From positions 310,001 through 374,000 of the forward strand of contig NZ_JAAGLT010000004.1 in NCBI RefSeq assembly GCF_010548275.1: 64,000 nt of DNA. The letters run 5' to 3'. This DNA comes from Streptomyces sp. SID12488 (GTDB lineage: Bacteria > Actinomycetota > Actinomycetes > Streptomycetales > Streptomycetaceae). Shown piece after piece: positions 35,960-44,148 of this stretch (positions within the stretch are counted from its first letter, which is position 1; the number at the start of each line of letters is the position of its first letter). The position numbers were made by a program, and so were the translations under genes. The notes below the pieces were generated by a model. The model was not told where the DNA came from, searched no databases, and saw only the letters and a list, made by a program, of their open reading frames with translations.

Positions 35960-38554
35960 TTGCGTCGGCGCCCCAAGCAGGTCTCGCTCTCGCTGACGAC
36001 GGCGATATCGGTCGTCGCGGGGCTGACGACCGCCACCGTCGGCCTCACGGGTCTCACGGGCTCCGCCGCCTGGGCCGACAGCACGGCCGCGCTGCCGCTG
36101 TCCCAGTACGCGCGCATGCTGGTCGACACCGCTCACCAGCACATCTTCTTCAGTCAGGGCGCCGGTTCGACCGGCATTGTGGTGACCGACCTGTCCGGCA
36201 CCCCGGTCACCACCATCGGCGACGAGCAGGGCGCGACGGGTCTTGCCCTGTCACCCGACGGCAGCACGCTCTACGCGGCCCTGACGGACGGCGACGCGCT
36301 GGCCGCGATCGACACGACGACGCTGACCGAATCCACCCGGGTCCCGACGGGCACGGGCAGCGCCCCGGTCTCGGTGACGGTGGCGGGCGGCAAGCTCTGG
36401 TACGGCTACACGGACCCGGCGGCGGACGGTAAGGGCGCCATCGGTTCGGTGGACCCGACGGCAGCGGACCCCGTGGCAACTCCTCAGTCCACGATGGGCA
36501 GTTGGTCGGTCGCCCCGCTCCTCGCCGCGGGCGGTGGCGTCCTGGCCGCCGAGGAACCGCAACAGAGCCTCAGTCACGTGGCCACCTACGACGTCTCCTC
36601 GGGGACGGCGACGACGAAAGCCAACACGTTCGTCCACGGCGGTACGGCAACGGGCCTGCAGGTAACGGCCGACGGTGCCCAACTCCTGCTGGCCGCCGCC
36701 CAGCAGCCGGCCCTCCAGGCATACGGCACCACGGATCTCCTCTCCGCAGCCCGCCCCGGGTACTACACGGGCGGCGTGAACTCGGCCCCGAACTCCGTCG
36801 CCGCCGACACGGACGGCACGATCGCCGTGGGCTCGACAGCGGGCTCGGACGCGGGCCTGTACCTGTACGCCGGTTCGGGCCTCGCCGAGAACCAGATCAC
36901 CTTCCCGACCGGGACCCTGGCCCCGGATGGCCTGAAGTGGGCGGCGGACGGCACGACGCTGTACGCGGTCACGAAGGACGCGACGGGCGCCTACACGCTG
37001 AACGTACTGAGCGATGCGAAGCTCACCGACACCGAACTGGCCCTGGACTCCCCGCACTACGCGGTCCCGACCCAGCCGTTCCGGTTCACTGGAACCCTGA
37101 GCACGAACGGCTGGCTGCCGACGGGCGCGGCCCTCCAGGTGACCCGGGACGGCGAGTCCCTGCCCGAGGCCACGGCCACGGTCGCGAAGGACGGCACGTT
37201 CGCTGTCACGGACACCCGCGGGCAGGTGGGCGCGTACACCTACGAGGTGACGTACGCCGGTGACGCGACCCACCGCCCGGCGACGGCCTCGCTGACAGTG
37301 AACGTGCTGAAGCTCCAGACGACGATCCCGAACCCGAACGTCACCTCGGCGAAGTCCGGCGCGGTGGCGTTCACGGACACACTGGCGACATCCCTGAACC
37401 TCGGCAGCCTGCCGCAGGGCACCACGGTCCAGGTGTCGAGAACGAACGAGGACACACACGAGACCGTGCAACTCCCGTCGGCCCAGGTCGACCTGTCCAC
37501 AACGGAGTTCAAGGTCGCGGACGCGCCGGGAACGGCGGGCAGGTTCACCTATCACCTCTCCTACGTGGGCGACGAGACCCACGAGCCGACGGCCACGGAC
37601 GAGACCCTCCAGGTCTCCCCGTACACTCCGGCCCTGACGCTGAAGGCACCGGCCACGGCGACGCGGGGTGCCGCCCTGAACTTCTCCGGCACGCTGACCG
37701 ACGCTCCGTACGCGAGCGGCGAGACGGTGACGGTGACGCGGGCGGACGCGGGGCACACCTCAACTCCCGTGCGGTGGAAGTCCGTTGTCGGTGCGGACGG
37801 CAAGTTCACGATCAAGGACACGCCAACCATCGGCGGCGCGAACACCTACACGGTCAGCTATCCGGGCGACGCCTCGCACCAGGCGGCGACGGCGTCGGCG
37901 ATCGTTCAGGTGTCGCGGGTCGCGACGAGTCTGTCGGTGGCGACGAACGCGTCCACGTACACATACGGGGCGACAGCCACAGTGACGGCCCACCTGGGCG
38001 CGACGTACAACAGCCGCACGGTGTCCATCTGGGCGACGCCGGCGGGAGGAACGAAGACGCTGGTGAAGTCGGCGGCCGTGGACAGCGCCGGCAACCTGAG
38101 GGCGACGTACGGGCTGACCCACAACACGACGTTCACGGCATCCTTCGGCGGCGACTACCGCTACGCCCCGAAGTCGACGACGCGGACGGTGAACGACCAG
38201 GTGAGGGTCGCGACGACACTCGGCGGCTACTACGGCACGGCGACGTACGGCGGCACGACGTACCGCGTCTACCACCACACCGTGAAGCCACAGGTGGCGG
38301 CCACGGTGACCCCGGACAAGTCGGGCCAGTGCTCGGTTTTCCAGGCCCAGGAGTACTACGGCGGCGCCTGGCACACACTCACCACGTCACCCTGCTTCTC
38401 CCTGGCGCCGAGCGGCGTGGCGGTGACACACCTGAGCCTGACCGACGCGGTCAACCAGAAGTTCCGAGTGCGGGCGGAGTATGTGCGCAGCGCCAAGGAC
38501 ACTACGAATGTGAGTACTTGGGGCGGATGGCTGTATCTGACGGTCAGGAACTGA
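35960..38554 (+). CDS. secreted beta-propeller protein with Ig-like repeats
   Basis: 864 aa from a TTG at 35960 behind CAGGAG. Signal peptide to about GSAAWADS. Residues ~50-360 are a YncE-like beta propeller (SPDGSTLYAALTDGDALAAID, TADGAQLLLAAAQ, AADGTTLYAVTKD). From ~370 come several Ig-like (Big/SdrD-type) repeats, each ending in a Y-x-V-x-YxGDxxHxPATA pattern. These alternate into a C-terminal domain with two Cys (GQCSVFQAQEYY, TSPCFSL). No enzyme motif; likely a surface or matrix protein. Confidence 0.78.
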   Translation: MRRRPKQVSLSLTTAISVVAGLTTATVGLTGLTGSAAWADSTAALPLSQYARMLVDTAHQHIFFSQGAGSTGIVVTDLSGTPVTTIGDEQGATGLALSPDGSTLYAALTDGDALAAIDTTTLTESTRVPTGTGSAPVSVTVAGGKLWYGYTDPAADGKGAIGSVDPTAADPVATPQSTMGSWSVAPLLAAGGGVLAAEEPQQSLSHVATYDVSSGTATTKANTFVHGGTATGLQVTADGAQLLLAAAQQPALQAYGTTDLLSAARPGYYTGGVNSAPNSVAADTDGTIAVGSTAGSDAGLYLYAGSGLAENQITFPTGTLAPDGLKWAADGTTLYAVTKDATGAYTLNVLSDAKLTDTELALDSPHYAVPTQPFRFTGTLSTNGWLPTGAALQVTRDGESLPEATATVAKDGTFAVTDTRGQVGAYTYEVTYAGDATHRPATASLTVNVLKLQTTIPNPNVTSAKSGAVAFTDTLATSLNLGSLPQGTTVQVSRTNEDTHETVQLPSAQVDLSTTEFKVADAPGTAGRFTYHLSYVGDETHEPTATDETLQVSPYTPALTLKAPATATRGAALNFSGTLTDAPYASGETVTVTRADAGHTSTPVRWKSVVGADGKFTIKDTPTIGGANTYTVSYPGDASHQAATASAIVQVSRVATSLSVATNASTYTYGATATVTAHLGATYNSRTVSIWATPAGGTKTLVKSAAVDSAGNLRATYGLTHNTTFTASFGGDYRYAPKSTTRTVNDQVRVATTLGGYYGTATYGGTTYRVYHHTVKPQVAATVTPDKSGQCSVFQAQEYYGGAWHTLTTSPCFSLAPSGVAVTHLSLTDAVNQKFRVRAEYVRSAKDTTNVSTWGGWLYLTVRN

Positions 38555-38636
38555 GACGGCCCGAGAACGGCTTGAGGGTGACATGGGAGCGGCCCGAGAA
38601 CGGCCTGCGGCGCCGTCCGTCGGGCAGGATGACCTC

Positions 38637-39014
38637 ATGACAAATCTGCTGGAACGGTCGACCGGTCGTACCTCCACCGGTTCGGTGCTGTCGCTGTGGT
38701 CACAGGACTCCGTGTTGTCGATCGGCTCGGTCGGGTCGGTACTGTCCGTGGGATCCGTCGGTTCGGCCCTGTCGATCGGCTCCATCGGAAGTGCCCTGTC
38801 GGTCGGCTCGATCGGGTCCGCCCTGTCGCTGATCTCGACCGGGTCGTGGCTGAGTACGGGATCGCTGTTCTCCGCGCAGTCACGGTGGTCGGTCCTGTCC
38901 TGGCGTTCCTCCGGCGGCTTCCTGGCCGCGGGAGCGGTGGGCGTGGGGGCGGCTGCAGGGGGCGCCCTGCTGCTGGCCCAACTGCTGCACAGGGCGGAAA
39001 CCGGCGCCGAGTAG
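38637..39014 (+). CDS. small GS-repeat protein with C-terminal membrane helix
   Basis: 125 aa from the ATG at 38637. After MTNLLERSTGRTS the protein runs in a regular short repeat of the form GS(I/V)GS(A/V)LS for about 60 residues. A C-terminal hydrophobic helix (FLAAGAVGVGAAAGGALLLAQ) and a short charged end follow. The repeat would suit a flat beta-solenoid stacked at the membrane. No signal peptide, so it may be tail-anchored. Function unknown; 82 bp after the beta-propeller gene, possibly co-transcribed. Confidence 0.6.
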   Translation: MTNLLERSTGRTSTGSVLSLWSQDSVLSIGSVGSVLSVGSVGSALSIGSIGSALSVGSIGSALSLISTGSWLSTGSLFSAQSRWSVLSWRSSGGFLAAGAVGVGAAAGGALLLAQLLHRAETGAE

Positions 39015-39120
39015 CCCTGACCGACGGAGCCGACGCACAGTCACTCCGCCTCACCTCACCCAGCCTCAGCTCGGTGGACACGACGGTGCCCACCGAGAAG
39101 CCGAATCGGACGGGCCTGTC

Positions 39121-39318
39121 CTAGTCGTCCCCGTCGGACCCCTGGTTGCTGCTGCCGTTGTTGCTCTTGGTCCCCATCTTGCTCACCAGCCGGGCCGCCA
39201 GCAGGGTCGCGGTGGACACCGCGCGCACCCAGGGCGGTCCGCCCCGCGCGGCCCATACGACACAGACGCATCCGCCGACGGCGAGCACGAGGACGCCGAT
39301 CAGTAGAAACAGCAGCAC
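39121..39318 (-). CDS. small membrane protein, 65 aa
   Basis: One membrane helix at the N-terminus (LLFLLIGVLVLAVGGCVCVVW), then a short amphipathic stretch and an Asn/Ser/Asp-rich tail. The GTG at 39318 is six bases from AAGGAG; the ATG two codons upstream abuts that site and is less likely. Convergent with the GS-repeat gene. Function unknown. Confidence 0.55.
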   Translation of the reverse strand: MLLFLLIGVLVLAVGGCVCVVWAARGGPPWVRAVSTATLLAARLVSKMGTKSNNGSSNQGSDGDD

Positions 39319-39611
39319 GCTCATCTCCTTCTTTCCGTTCCGGTATGCGCATCCTCGCAGCACGCGTGGACTCGGGCGGGACTGATCCCGGCTGTGGAGA
39401 GCGAGTTGAGCCCCTGGCGGTTCACTCGCGGCAGCAAGTCCGTGCGCGCTGAAGGGAATTCGCAGATCATCACTCGGCGCGGCAAGCAGGAAGCACCGCG
39501 CACAGCCTGAACTGGCTTGCCCTGTGCGGTAGTCGGCGCCTCCGCGAGGGGTCACGGAGACGCCGGACCCAGCCGTCGGATTGGCCTTGGGCCAGCGGAT
39601 GGTCCGGTTGC

Positions 39612-40535
39612 TCAGCCTGCCTGTGCGGCATCCACCAGCGCGCCGAGGTCGGTGGTGTCCTTGGCCGGCGGGGTCTCGATCGTCACCGGCTGATTGATTT
39701 CGAGGAAGGTGATGGTCATGTCGAGCGGCCCGCCGCCGGTTCCGCCCTGCACGTCATACTTCTCGCCCCGCATGCGGAACTGCTTGGCGTGGTTGTCGCC
39801 GTCGATCCACAGGTCCATGGTGAGGGTGTTCCCAAGGCTAAGCACCATGAACTGATCCAGACTGTCGATCTGGCGTTGCCGGGTCGCCTTGTCCTTGGCG
39901 GCGTCTCGTGCGGCGCCCAAGCCGCTGCTGGTGACTGTTCCTCTGTAGTGGGTGGTCCTGGTTCCTTCGACCGTCTCCGTGCCGATGCTCCGCACGTCCT
40001 TGGAGCCGGTCAGGATCGTGGACTGGACTACCGGGCTTGGCTCGATCTGGGTAGGCACTACACCGTAGGTGTTGTTGTCCATACCGCCACGGCCCCATAC
40101 GGCTGGGTCCGCCCTCAACCAGTTCTTGCCGTTCAGCTTCGGCGAGGCGACCGCGCTTCCGCCCGCGTAGATCACCCCATCGACGAACCGGATCTCCAGC
40201 GGGTCGTGCGCACTTTGGCCTGCTGTGGTCAGTTTCATGCTCATGGCCAGCGGTTCCGTCTTCATGGACGCCTCGGCGCTGACACGGCCCCTCTTCGGCA
40301 GGCTCCCGACGATCCGGTAGTTGAGGGACGTGATGTCCTCCGCGTTCTCGGCCGCCTTCGCCACGGCCGCCGCAGCCGTCACAGCCGCCTCGGGCGTTGT
40401 CCTCGGTGAGTCCGCCTTCGCGGAAGTGCTCTGGGTGCCCTTTGTGCAGGCGGCCGTTCCTCCACCGAGCAGTGTGGCGGCGAACGCCATGCACGTCAGT
40501 TTGCGCGGTATGGAGCCGCGCACAGAAATCCCCAT
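39612..40535 (-). CDS. lipoprotein, LppX/LprAFG-like
   Basis: 307 aa with lipobox GTAAC (Cys near residue 30). After a Thr/Ala-rich linker comes a domain with the LppX/LprG-type pattern (LNYRIVGSLPKRGRVSAEAS, LEIRFVDGVIYAGG, HYRGTV, LWIDGDNHAKQFRMRG). In mycobacteria relatives carry lipids across the envelope; here a sensor or chaperone role is equally possible. ATG with GGGGGAA upstream. Monocistronic. Confidence 0.75.
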   Translation of the reverse strand: MGISVRGSIPRKLTCMAFAATLLGGGTAACTKGTQSTSAKADSPRTTPEAAVTAAAAVAKAAENAEDITSLNYRIVGSLPKRGRVSAEASMKTEPLAMSMKLTTAGQSAHDPLEIRFVDGVIYAGGSAVASPKLNGKNWLRADPAVWGRGGMDNNTYGVVPTQIEPSPVVQSTILTGSKDVRSIGTETVEGTRTTHYRGTVTSSGLGAARDAAKDKATRQRQIDSLDQFMVLSLGNTLTMDLWIDGDNHAKQFRMRGEKYDVQGGTGGGPLDMTITFLEINQPVTIETPPAKDTTDLGALVDAAQAG

Positions 40536-40612
40536 GATTCCCCCGGAACCAATGTCATATCCACATCAAGGATGCGAGCCTATCCCGGCGAGTGTCGTGT
40601 GATCCGCAGGGT

Positions 40613-40789
40613 TCAGGTGGCGGTGCTCGCCTGTGCCTCGGCCTTCTTCATGAGTTCCACCAGGCTGGAGGCACTGTCCGCAGCGCGCCCGGCGTCCATT
40701 CCCCGTCGGAACAGGTCGGCGACAGCGGCCGGCAGCGATGTGTCGACGCCCGAGTCGGCGATCGGGGAGTCACGGGCCGGCTTCGAATC
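40613..40789 (-). pseudogene. C-terminal relic of an NAD(P)-dependent oxidoreductase
   Basis: Leftward frame reads VDTSLPAAVADLFRRGMDAG then SLVELMKKAEAQASTAT before a stop. This is the typical last ~45 residues of 6-phosphogluconate-dehydrogenase-like/imine-reductase-like enzymes (GVDxxLPxxxxxLFxRGxxAGxxxxxxxSLxELMKK). The Rossmann domain and most of the helical domain are absent. Its 5' edge overlaps the end of the Rieske gene in another frame, so a deletion joined the two. Confidence 0.65.
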
Positions 40790-41819
40790 GTCTCGGTGAC
40801 GTCGGCTGACGCGCCCCCGGAATCGCCACGTCCGACGACGGATAGAACTGCGCGTACCACCGCCGCAGCGCCCTGATCCCCTTCTCGTGCGGGAGCAGCA
40901 CCGGGCGGGCCTGGTGGATCTTGTGGTCCCAGATCTCGACCTCCTCGCGCACCTCTCCCAGGGCTTCCGCGCGGAACGCGAGCTTGAAGAGTGGTGTCAG
41001 GAAGGGGAGTCGGGCCGGTTTGCGCAGGTAGTACAGCATCCGGAGTTCGCTCGTGCGGTCGTCGATCGGGGTGGTGAGGGCGACCGCGGTCACCGACAGG
41101 ACGGGACCGTGGACGCGGACCACCATGACGCCCGGGCCGTACATGAACGCGTCGAAGGTGTTGTTGATGTCCCAGGCGAGGACACGTCGGGAGATCCGGC
41201 CGCGGGCCTCGGCGTACGGGCCGTCCTCGCGCCAGTCCTGGACGGGGGGTTCGCTCTGGCCGTGGATGAAGTGGAAGTGGGACTCGTCGACGATGTTCTC
41301 GCGCATCTCCTGGACGTGGACGCGCGCCCGGCAGGTGTCGTCGATGGGGGTGGCGTAGTCCTTCGATTCCGTCTCGGGGATTTCCGGTATCTCCCAAGTC
41401 GGCTCGCCCGGACCGGCGTAGACGAGGACCAGTCCGCTGTGTTCGCGGACCGGGAATCCGCCGAGGGACACCTTGGGGGTGTGCGCGGCGAACGGCGCCT
41501 CCACGCACCTGCCGTCCGTACCGAACCGCCAGCCGTGGAACGGGCACACCACCGTGCCGTCCACGACCTTGCCGCCGGCGCCCAGATGCGCGCCGTAGTG
41601 GGGGCAGTGCGCGTCCCGGACAGTCGCCCGCCCGTCGGCTCCCCGGAAGGCGATGAGTGCGCGGCCGAAGTAGTGGAGGCTGACGACCTTGCCCGGCCTC
41701 AATTCGGCGCTGCGGAGTACGGCGTACCAGCCGTACGGGACGAACGGCATCGGGTACTCGTCGGCCCGGGGGTCGCGGGGGAGGGATGCGACCGTGTCAT
41801 GACTCCGCCATAAACGCAT
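40770..41819 (-). CDS. Rieske non-heme iron oxygenase (KshA/VanA-like)
   Basis: 349-aa oxygenase component. The Rieske cluster ligands are C72-x-H74 and C92-x2-H95 (HCPHYGAHLG, VCPFHGW). The mononuclear iron site is in RENIVDESHFHFIHG. Such enzymes hydroxylate or demethylate sterols and aromatics with an external reductase, which is not encoded nearby. The last few residues (RRFEAGP) are read from the neighbouring oxidoreductase relic in another frame, so the native C-terminus may have been lost. Confidence 0.85.
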   Translation of the reverse strand: MRLWRSHDTVASLPRDPRADEYPMPFVPYGWYAVLRSAELRPGKVVSLHYFGRALIAFRGADGRATVRDAHCPHYGAHLGAGGKVVDGTVVCPFHGWRFGTDGRCVEAPFAAHTPKVSLGGFPVREHSGLVLVYAGPGEPTWEIPEIPETESKDYATPIDDTCRARVHVQEMRENIVDESHFHFIHGQSEPPVQDWREDGPYAEARGRISRRVLAWDINNTFDAFMYGPGVMVVRVHGPVLSVTAVALTTPIDDRTSELRMLYYLRKPARLPFLTPLFKLAFRAEALGEVREEVEIWDHKIHQARPVLLPHEKGIRALRRWYAQFYPSSDVAIPGARQPTSPRRFEAGP

Positions 41820-41949
41820 GTGCCGATGCTAGGTCCTGTCGTCACATTCCTGTCCGGCGGGGAAGGCGGGATCCGTCGTCTGTCCGGGGGCGTGATCTCC
41901 CTGCCGTTCGACTTACCGTTCGATCCGGGCATTCAGGTGATTTATGCGC

Positions 41950-42134
41950 TGACATGGACTTCTGGCTACCTGACATGGTGGCGGATGGCCTCGGCAGCAC
42001 GCCTGTTGCGGGCGTCTGACGCGCCGTTGAGATCCGTGGCCGTTCAGGTTGGCTACACCTCCGAGTTCCCCTTCGCCCACGCGTTCAAGCGCGCCTACGG
42101 GGCAGCGCCAGGCGCGTATCGGCGGAGCGGCTGA
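41950..42134 (+). pseudogene. C-terminal relic of an AraC-family regulator
   Basis: Rightward frame reads YLTWWRMASAARLLRASDAP then LRSVAVQVGYTSEFPFAHAF and KRAYGAAPGAYRRSG. This is the end of an AraC DNA-binding domain of the type next to cupin regulators. No sensor half or start precedes it; the first ~130 bp upstream are unrelated. It is a truncated remnant. The rest of 41820-42222 holds nothing else. Confidence 0.65.
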
Positions 42135-42222
42135 AGAGTTCGGGAAGTGTGCCGCAGGTGAACGTGATCACCCGTCGTCGCCCTGGTCGGCCACCAGCAC
42201 GGTCGCCGAGGGGCGGCCTGTA

Positions 42223-43698
42223 TCAGGCGGAGCGGTAGAGGGCCGCGAGGTCGATCAGCCGGACGTCGGGATTCGCCGTTGACGACGTCTGCGCCTTGTT
42301 GTTGAAGTCCGATCCGGTGAAGCAGATGAGCCGGGTGCCGCTCGTGTCGTAGCGGCCCGCCAAGGTGATGAGGTCGCGGATGTGCCGGAGTCGGTCGATG
42401 TGGGCGATGCCCATCGTGTCGTTCCATTTGGCCTCGCCGATGGCCAGGAGCGGGGGCTTGGCGTGGCCGTCGGCGATGCCGATGACCGCCACGTCGACCT
42501 CGTGGCTGGTGCGGGTTTTCGGATCGTGGACCATTCCGTGGCCGACTCGGGCGGGCAGGCCGCCCAGAAGCTCGGGGTCGGCATGGTGCAGGGCCCACTC
42601 GCGGCAGACCTGTTCGAAGTGAGGGCCGAGTACGTTGCTGACGAAGCGCCGACGGCTGGCTGCCCAGACGCGCGCCGCACTGCCGGGGCGTTCGAGCTGG
42701 TCCCAGACCGGGCGCATGATCGCGTGGTGGAAGGCGATCAGCGGTTCGGCGATGCGGTAGGTGGGCCGGTTCTCGCGGAAGGCGTCGGCGTCCCGGTGCA
42801 GCAGTCCGGCGTCTTCCAGGACGTTGATGGGGTGCGCGATGTCGACGGCCTTGCGTTCCAGGTAGCCGGCGATACCACCGCGGGTGGAGTTGCCGTCGGC
42901 GACGGCGGCCAGGACGGACAGGTACAGGGCGGTGTCGCGAAGGTCGGGTTCCTCGGCGAGCAGGTAGCGGGCCTCGCGGAAGAGGGGGGTTTCGGGGTTG
43001 AGGACGGTGCGGACCACCCAGTCGTCGAAGTCGTCTGGTCCCTCGGGGGTGTCGCCGCGCGCGAACTCGCGCCGGTAGGCGGGGGTGCCGCCGACGATCG
43101 CGTTCACCTTCAACGCCAGGTGGGGATCGGTGATGCCCCAGAATTCCGCAGCGAGACGGTGGTCGAGGGGGCGGACGATCAGTTCCAGGCCGGCTCGTCC
43201 GCGCAAGGGTGCGTTGCCCGACAGCAGGCGGCCCATGAAGGACAGGGCCGAGCCGCACAGCAGGAGTCGGGTGCGGGAGGCGGTGCGCTGGTCACGCAGG
43301 GTTCGCAGCGCCTCCTGGATGATCGACGGCAGTTCGGGGTTGGCCTTGGCGAGGTAGGGAAACTCGTCGATCACCACGGGGACGGGCCGTTCGGAGCCGA
43401 GTGCGAGCAGCGCGTCGACTGCCTCCGACCAGTCGGCGAAGTGGAAGGGGCTGGCCGGGCGCACGTGGGTCGTCAGCGCGGTGCCCATCCGGCGCAGTGA
43501 CTCGGCGTCAGTGGCCTCGGTCGCCCCGAAGTAGAACCCTCCGGTGGCCCGGCAGGCGGCGTCCAGAAGGAAGGTCTTGCCTTGGCGGCGCCGCCCGGAG
43601 ACCACGCCAAGGGTCGCACCGGGCTGAGGGTCGGCGATGAACCGACTCAGCGCCGACCACTCGAAATCCCGGTCGAACATCTCGGCGGGCTTGTCCAC
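42223..43698 (-). CDS. AAA+ ATPase with C-terminal DUF234 nuclease-like domain (copy 2)
   Basis: 491 aa from a GTG at 43698 (GGAGGG just upstream); an internal ATG at 43680 is less likely. Walker A SGRRRQGKTFL, Walker B VVIDEFPYLA, sensor LLLCGSALSFMG, winged helix YRIAEPLIAFHHAI. The C-terminal domain has EVDVAVIG and GEAKW, keeping the full PD-(D/E)xK-like set that copy 1 has partly lost. Related to copy 1 at 19176 and likewise preceded by an AT-rich palindrome. Role unknown, possibly defence or DNA-related. Confidence 0.82.
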   Translation of the reverse strand: MDKPAEMFDRDFEWSALSRFIADPQPGATLGVVSGRRRQGKTFLLDAACRATGGFYFGATEATDAESLRRMGTALTTHVRPASPFHFADWSEAVDALLALGSERPVPVVIDEFPYLAKANPELPSIIQEALRTLRDQRTASRTRLLLCGSALSFMGRLLSGNAPLRGRAGLELIVRPLDHRLAAEFWGITDPHLALKVNAIVGGTPAYRREFARGDTPEGPDDFDDWVVRTVLNPETPLFREARYLLAEEPDLRDTALYLSVLAAVADGNSTRGGIAGYLERKAVDIAHPINVLEDAGLLHRDADAFRENRPTYRIAEPLIAFHHAIMRPVWDQLERPGSAARVWAASRRRFVSNVLGPHFEQVCREWALHHADPELLGGLPARVGHGMVHDPKTRTSHEVDVAVIGIADGHAKPPLLAIGEAKWNDTMGIAHIDRLRHIRDLITLAGRYDTSGTRLICFTGSDFNNKAQTSSTANPDVRLIDLAALYRSA

Positions 43699-43712
43699 CG
43701 GCCCTCCAGAAG

Positions 43713-43745
43713 ATAGAAGTACGTTTTCATAAAGTGTACTTCTAT
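43713..43745 (-). promoter_or_regulatory. AT-rich inverted repeat upstream of ATPase copy 2
   Basis: ATAGAAGTAC and GTACTTCTAT are perfect 10-bp arms around a 13-base AT-rich centre, ending 15 bp before the ATPase start. Such AT content is exceptional in this genome. Probable operator overlapping the promoter. Confidence 0.7.
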
Positions 43746-43798
43746 ATTCTGCGCGCTGCTGGGATGGTCCGCGAGGCGGAGCGAAACCTCGCACCTCC

Positions 43799-44030
43799 TC
43801 AGTGCCCCAGCCCCGCACCCCCGTTCACCGGAATCACGGCCCCTCGCACATACCCCGCCCTCGCAGAAAGGTCACCGCGTCCGCGACCTCGTCAGGGCGG
43901 GCGAGGCGGACGGCCGGGGGCTGGCGGAGGAGGTCGTGGCGCTTTCGGGAGTGAGGGCGCTGCTCATGTCCGTCTCCGTGAGGCCGGGAGCCACCACGTT
44001 GCAGGTGATGTCCCGGGGGGTTGTCCGCAC
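43799..44030 (-). pseudogene. relic of a FabG-type ketoreductase 3' end
   Basis: Base for base this stretch follows the last ~230 bp of the intact fabG-like gene at 46965-47681 (same order and same RGAVIPVNGGAGLGH-type ending). A one-base deletion near 43860 breaks the frame (the AGYVRGAV segment becomes RGMCEGP). The rest of the gene is absent beyond ~44030. It is a decayed second copy. Confidence 0.75.
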
Positions 44031-44056
44031 CATAGGTCCAGCCCTCCAGGCTAGCC

Positions 44057-44074
44057 ATCAACTCCCTTGTTGAT
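44057..44074. promoter_or_regulatory. inverted repeat upstream of the methyltransferase gene
   Basis: ATCAAC-TCCCTT-GTTGAT, a perfect 6-bp inverted repeat about 75-92 bp before the GTG start; possible operator. The surrounding sequence (44030-44148) shows no gene. Confidence 0.35.
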
Positions 44075-44148
44075 AAGCTGAGTTGGCCCATCGACAAGCG
44101 CCACCCGCACTGAAGCATCAGGCACCCCCCGACGGGAGACAGCTGCAC

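Noticed and set aside
39325..39611. Possible coding remnant ending in a Lys/Arg-rich peptide on the plus strand
   Set aside because: Open for about 40 codons only, no start and no similarity I recognise.
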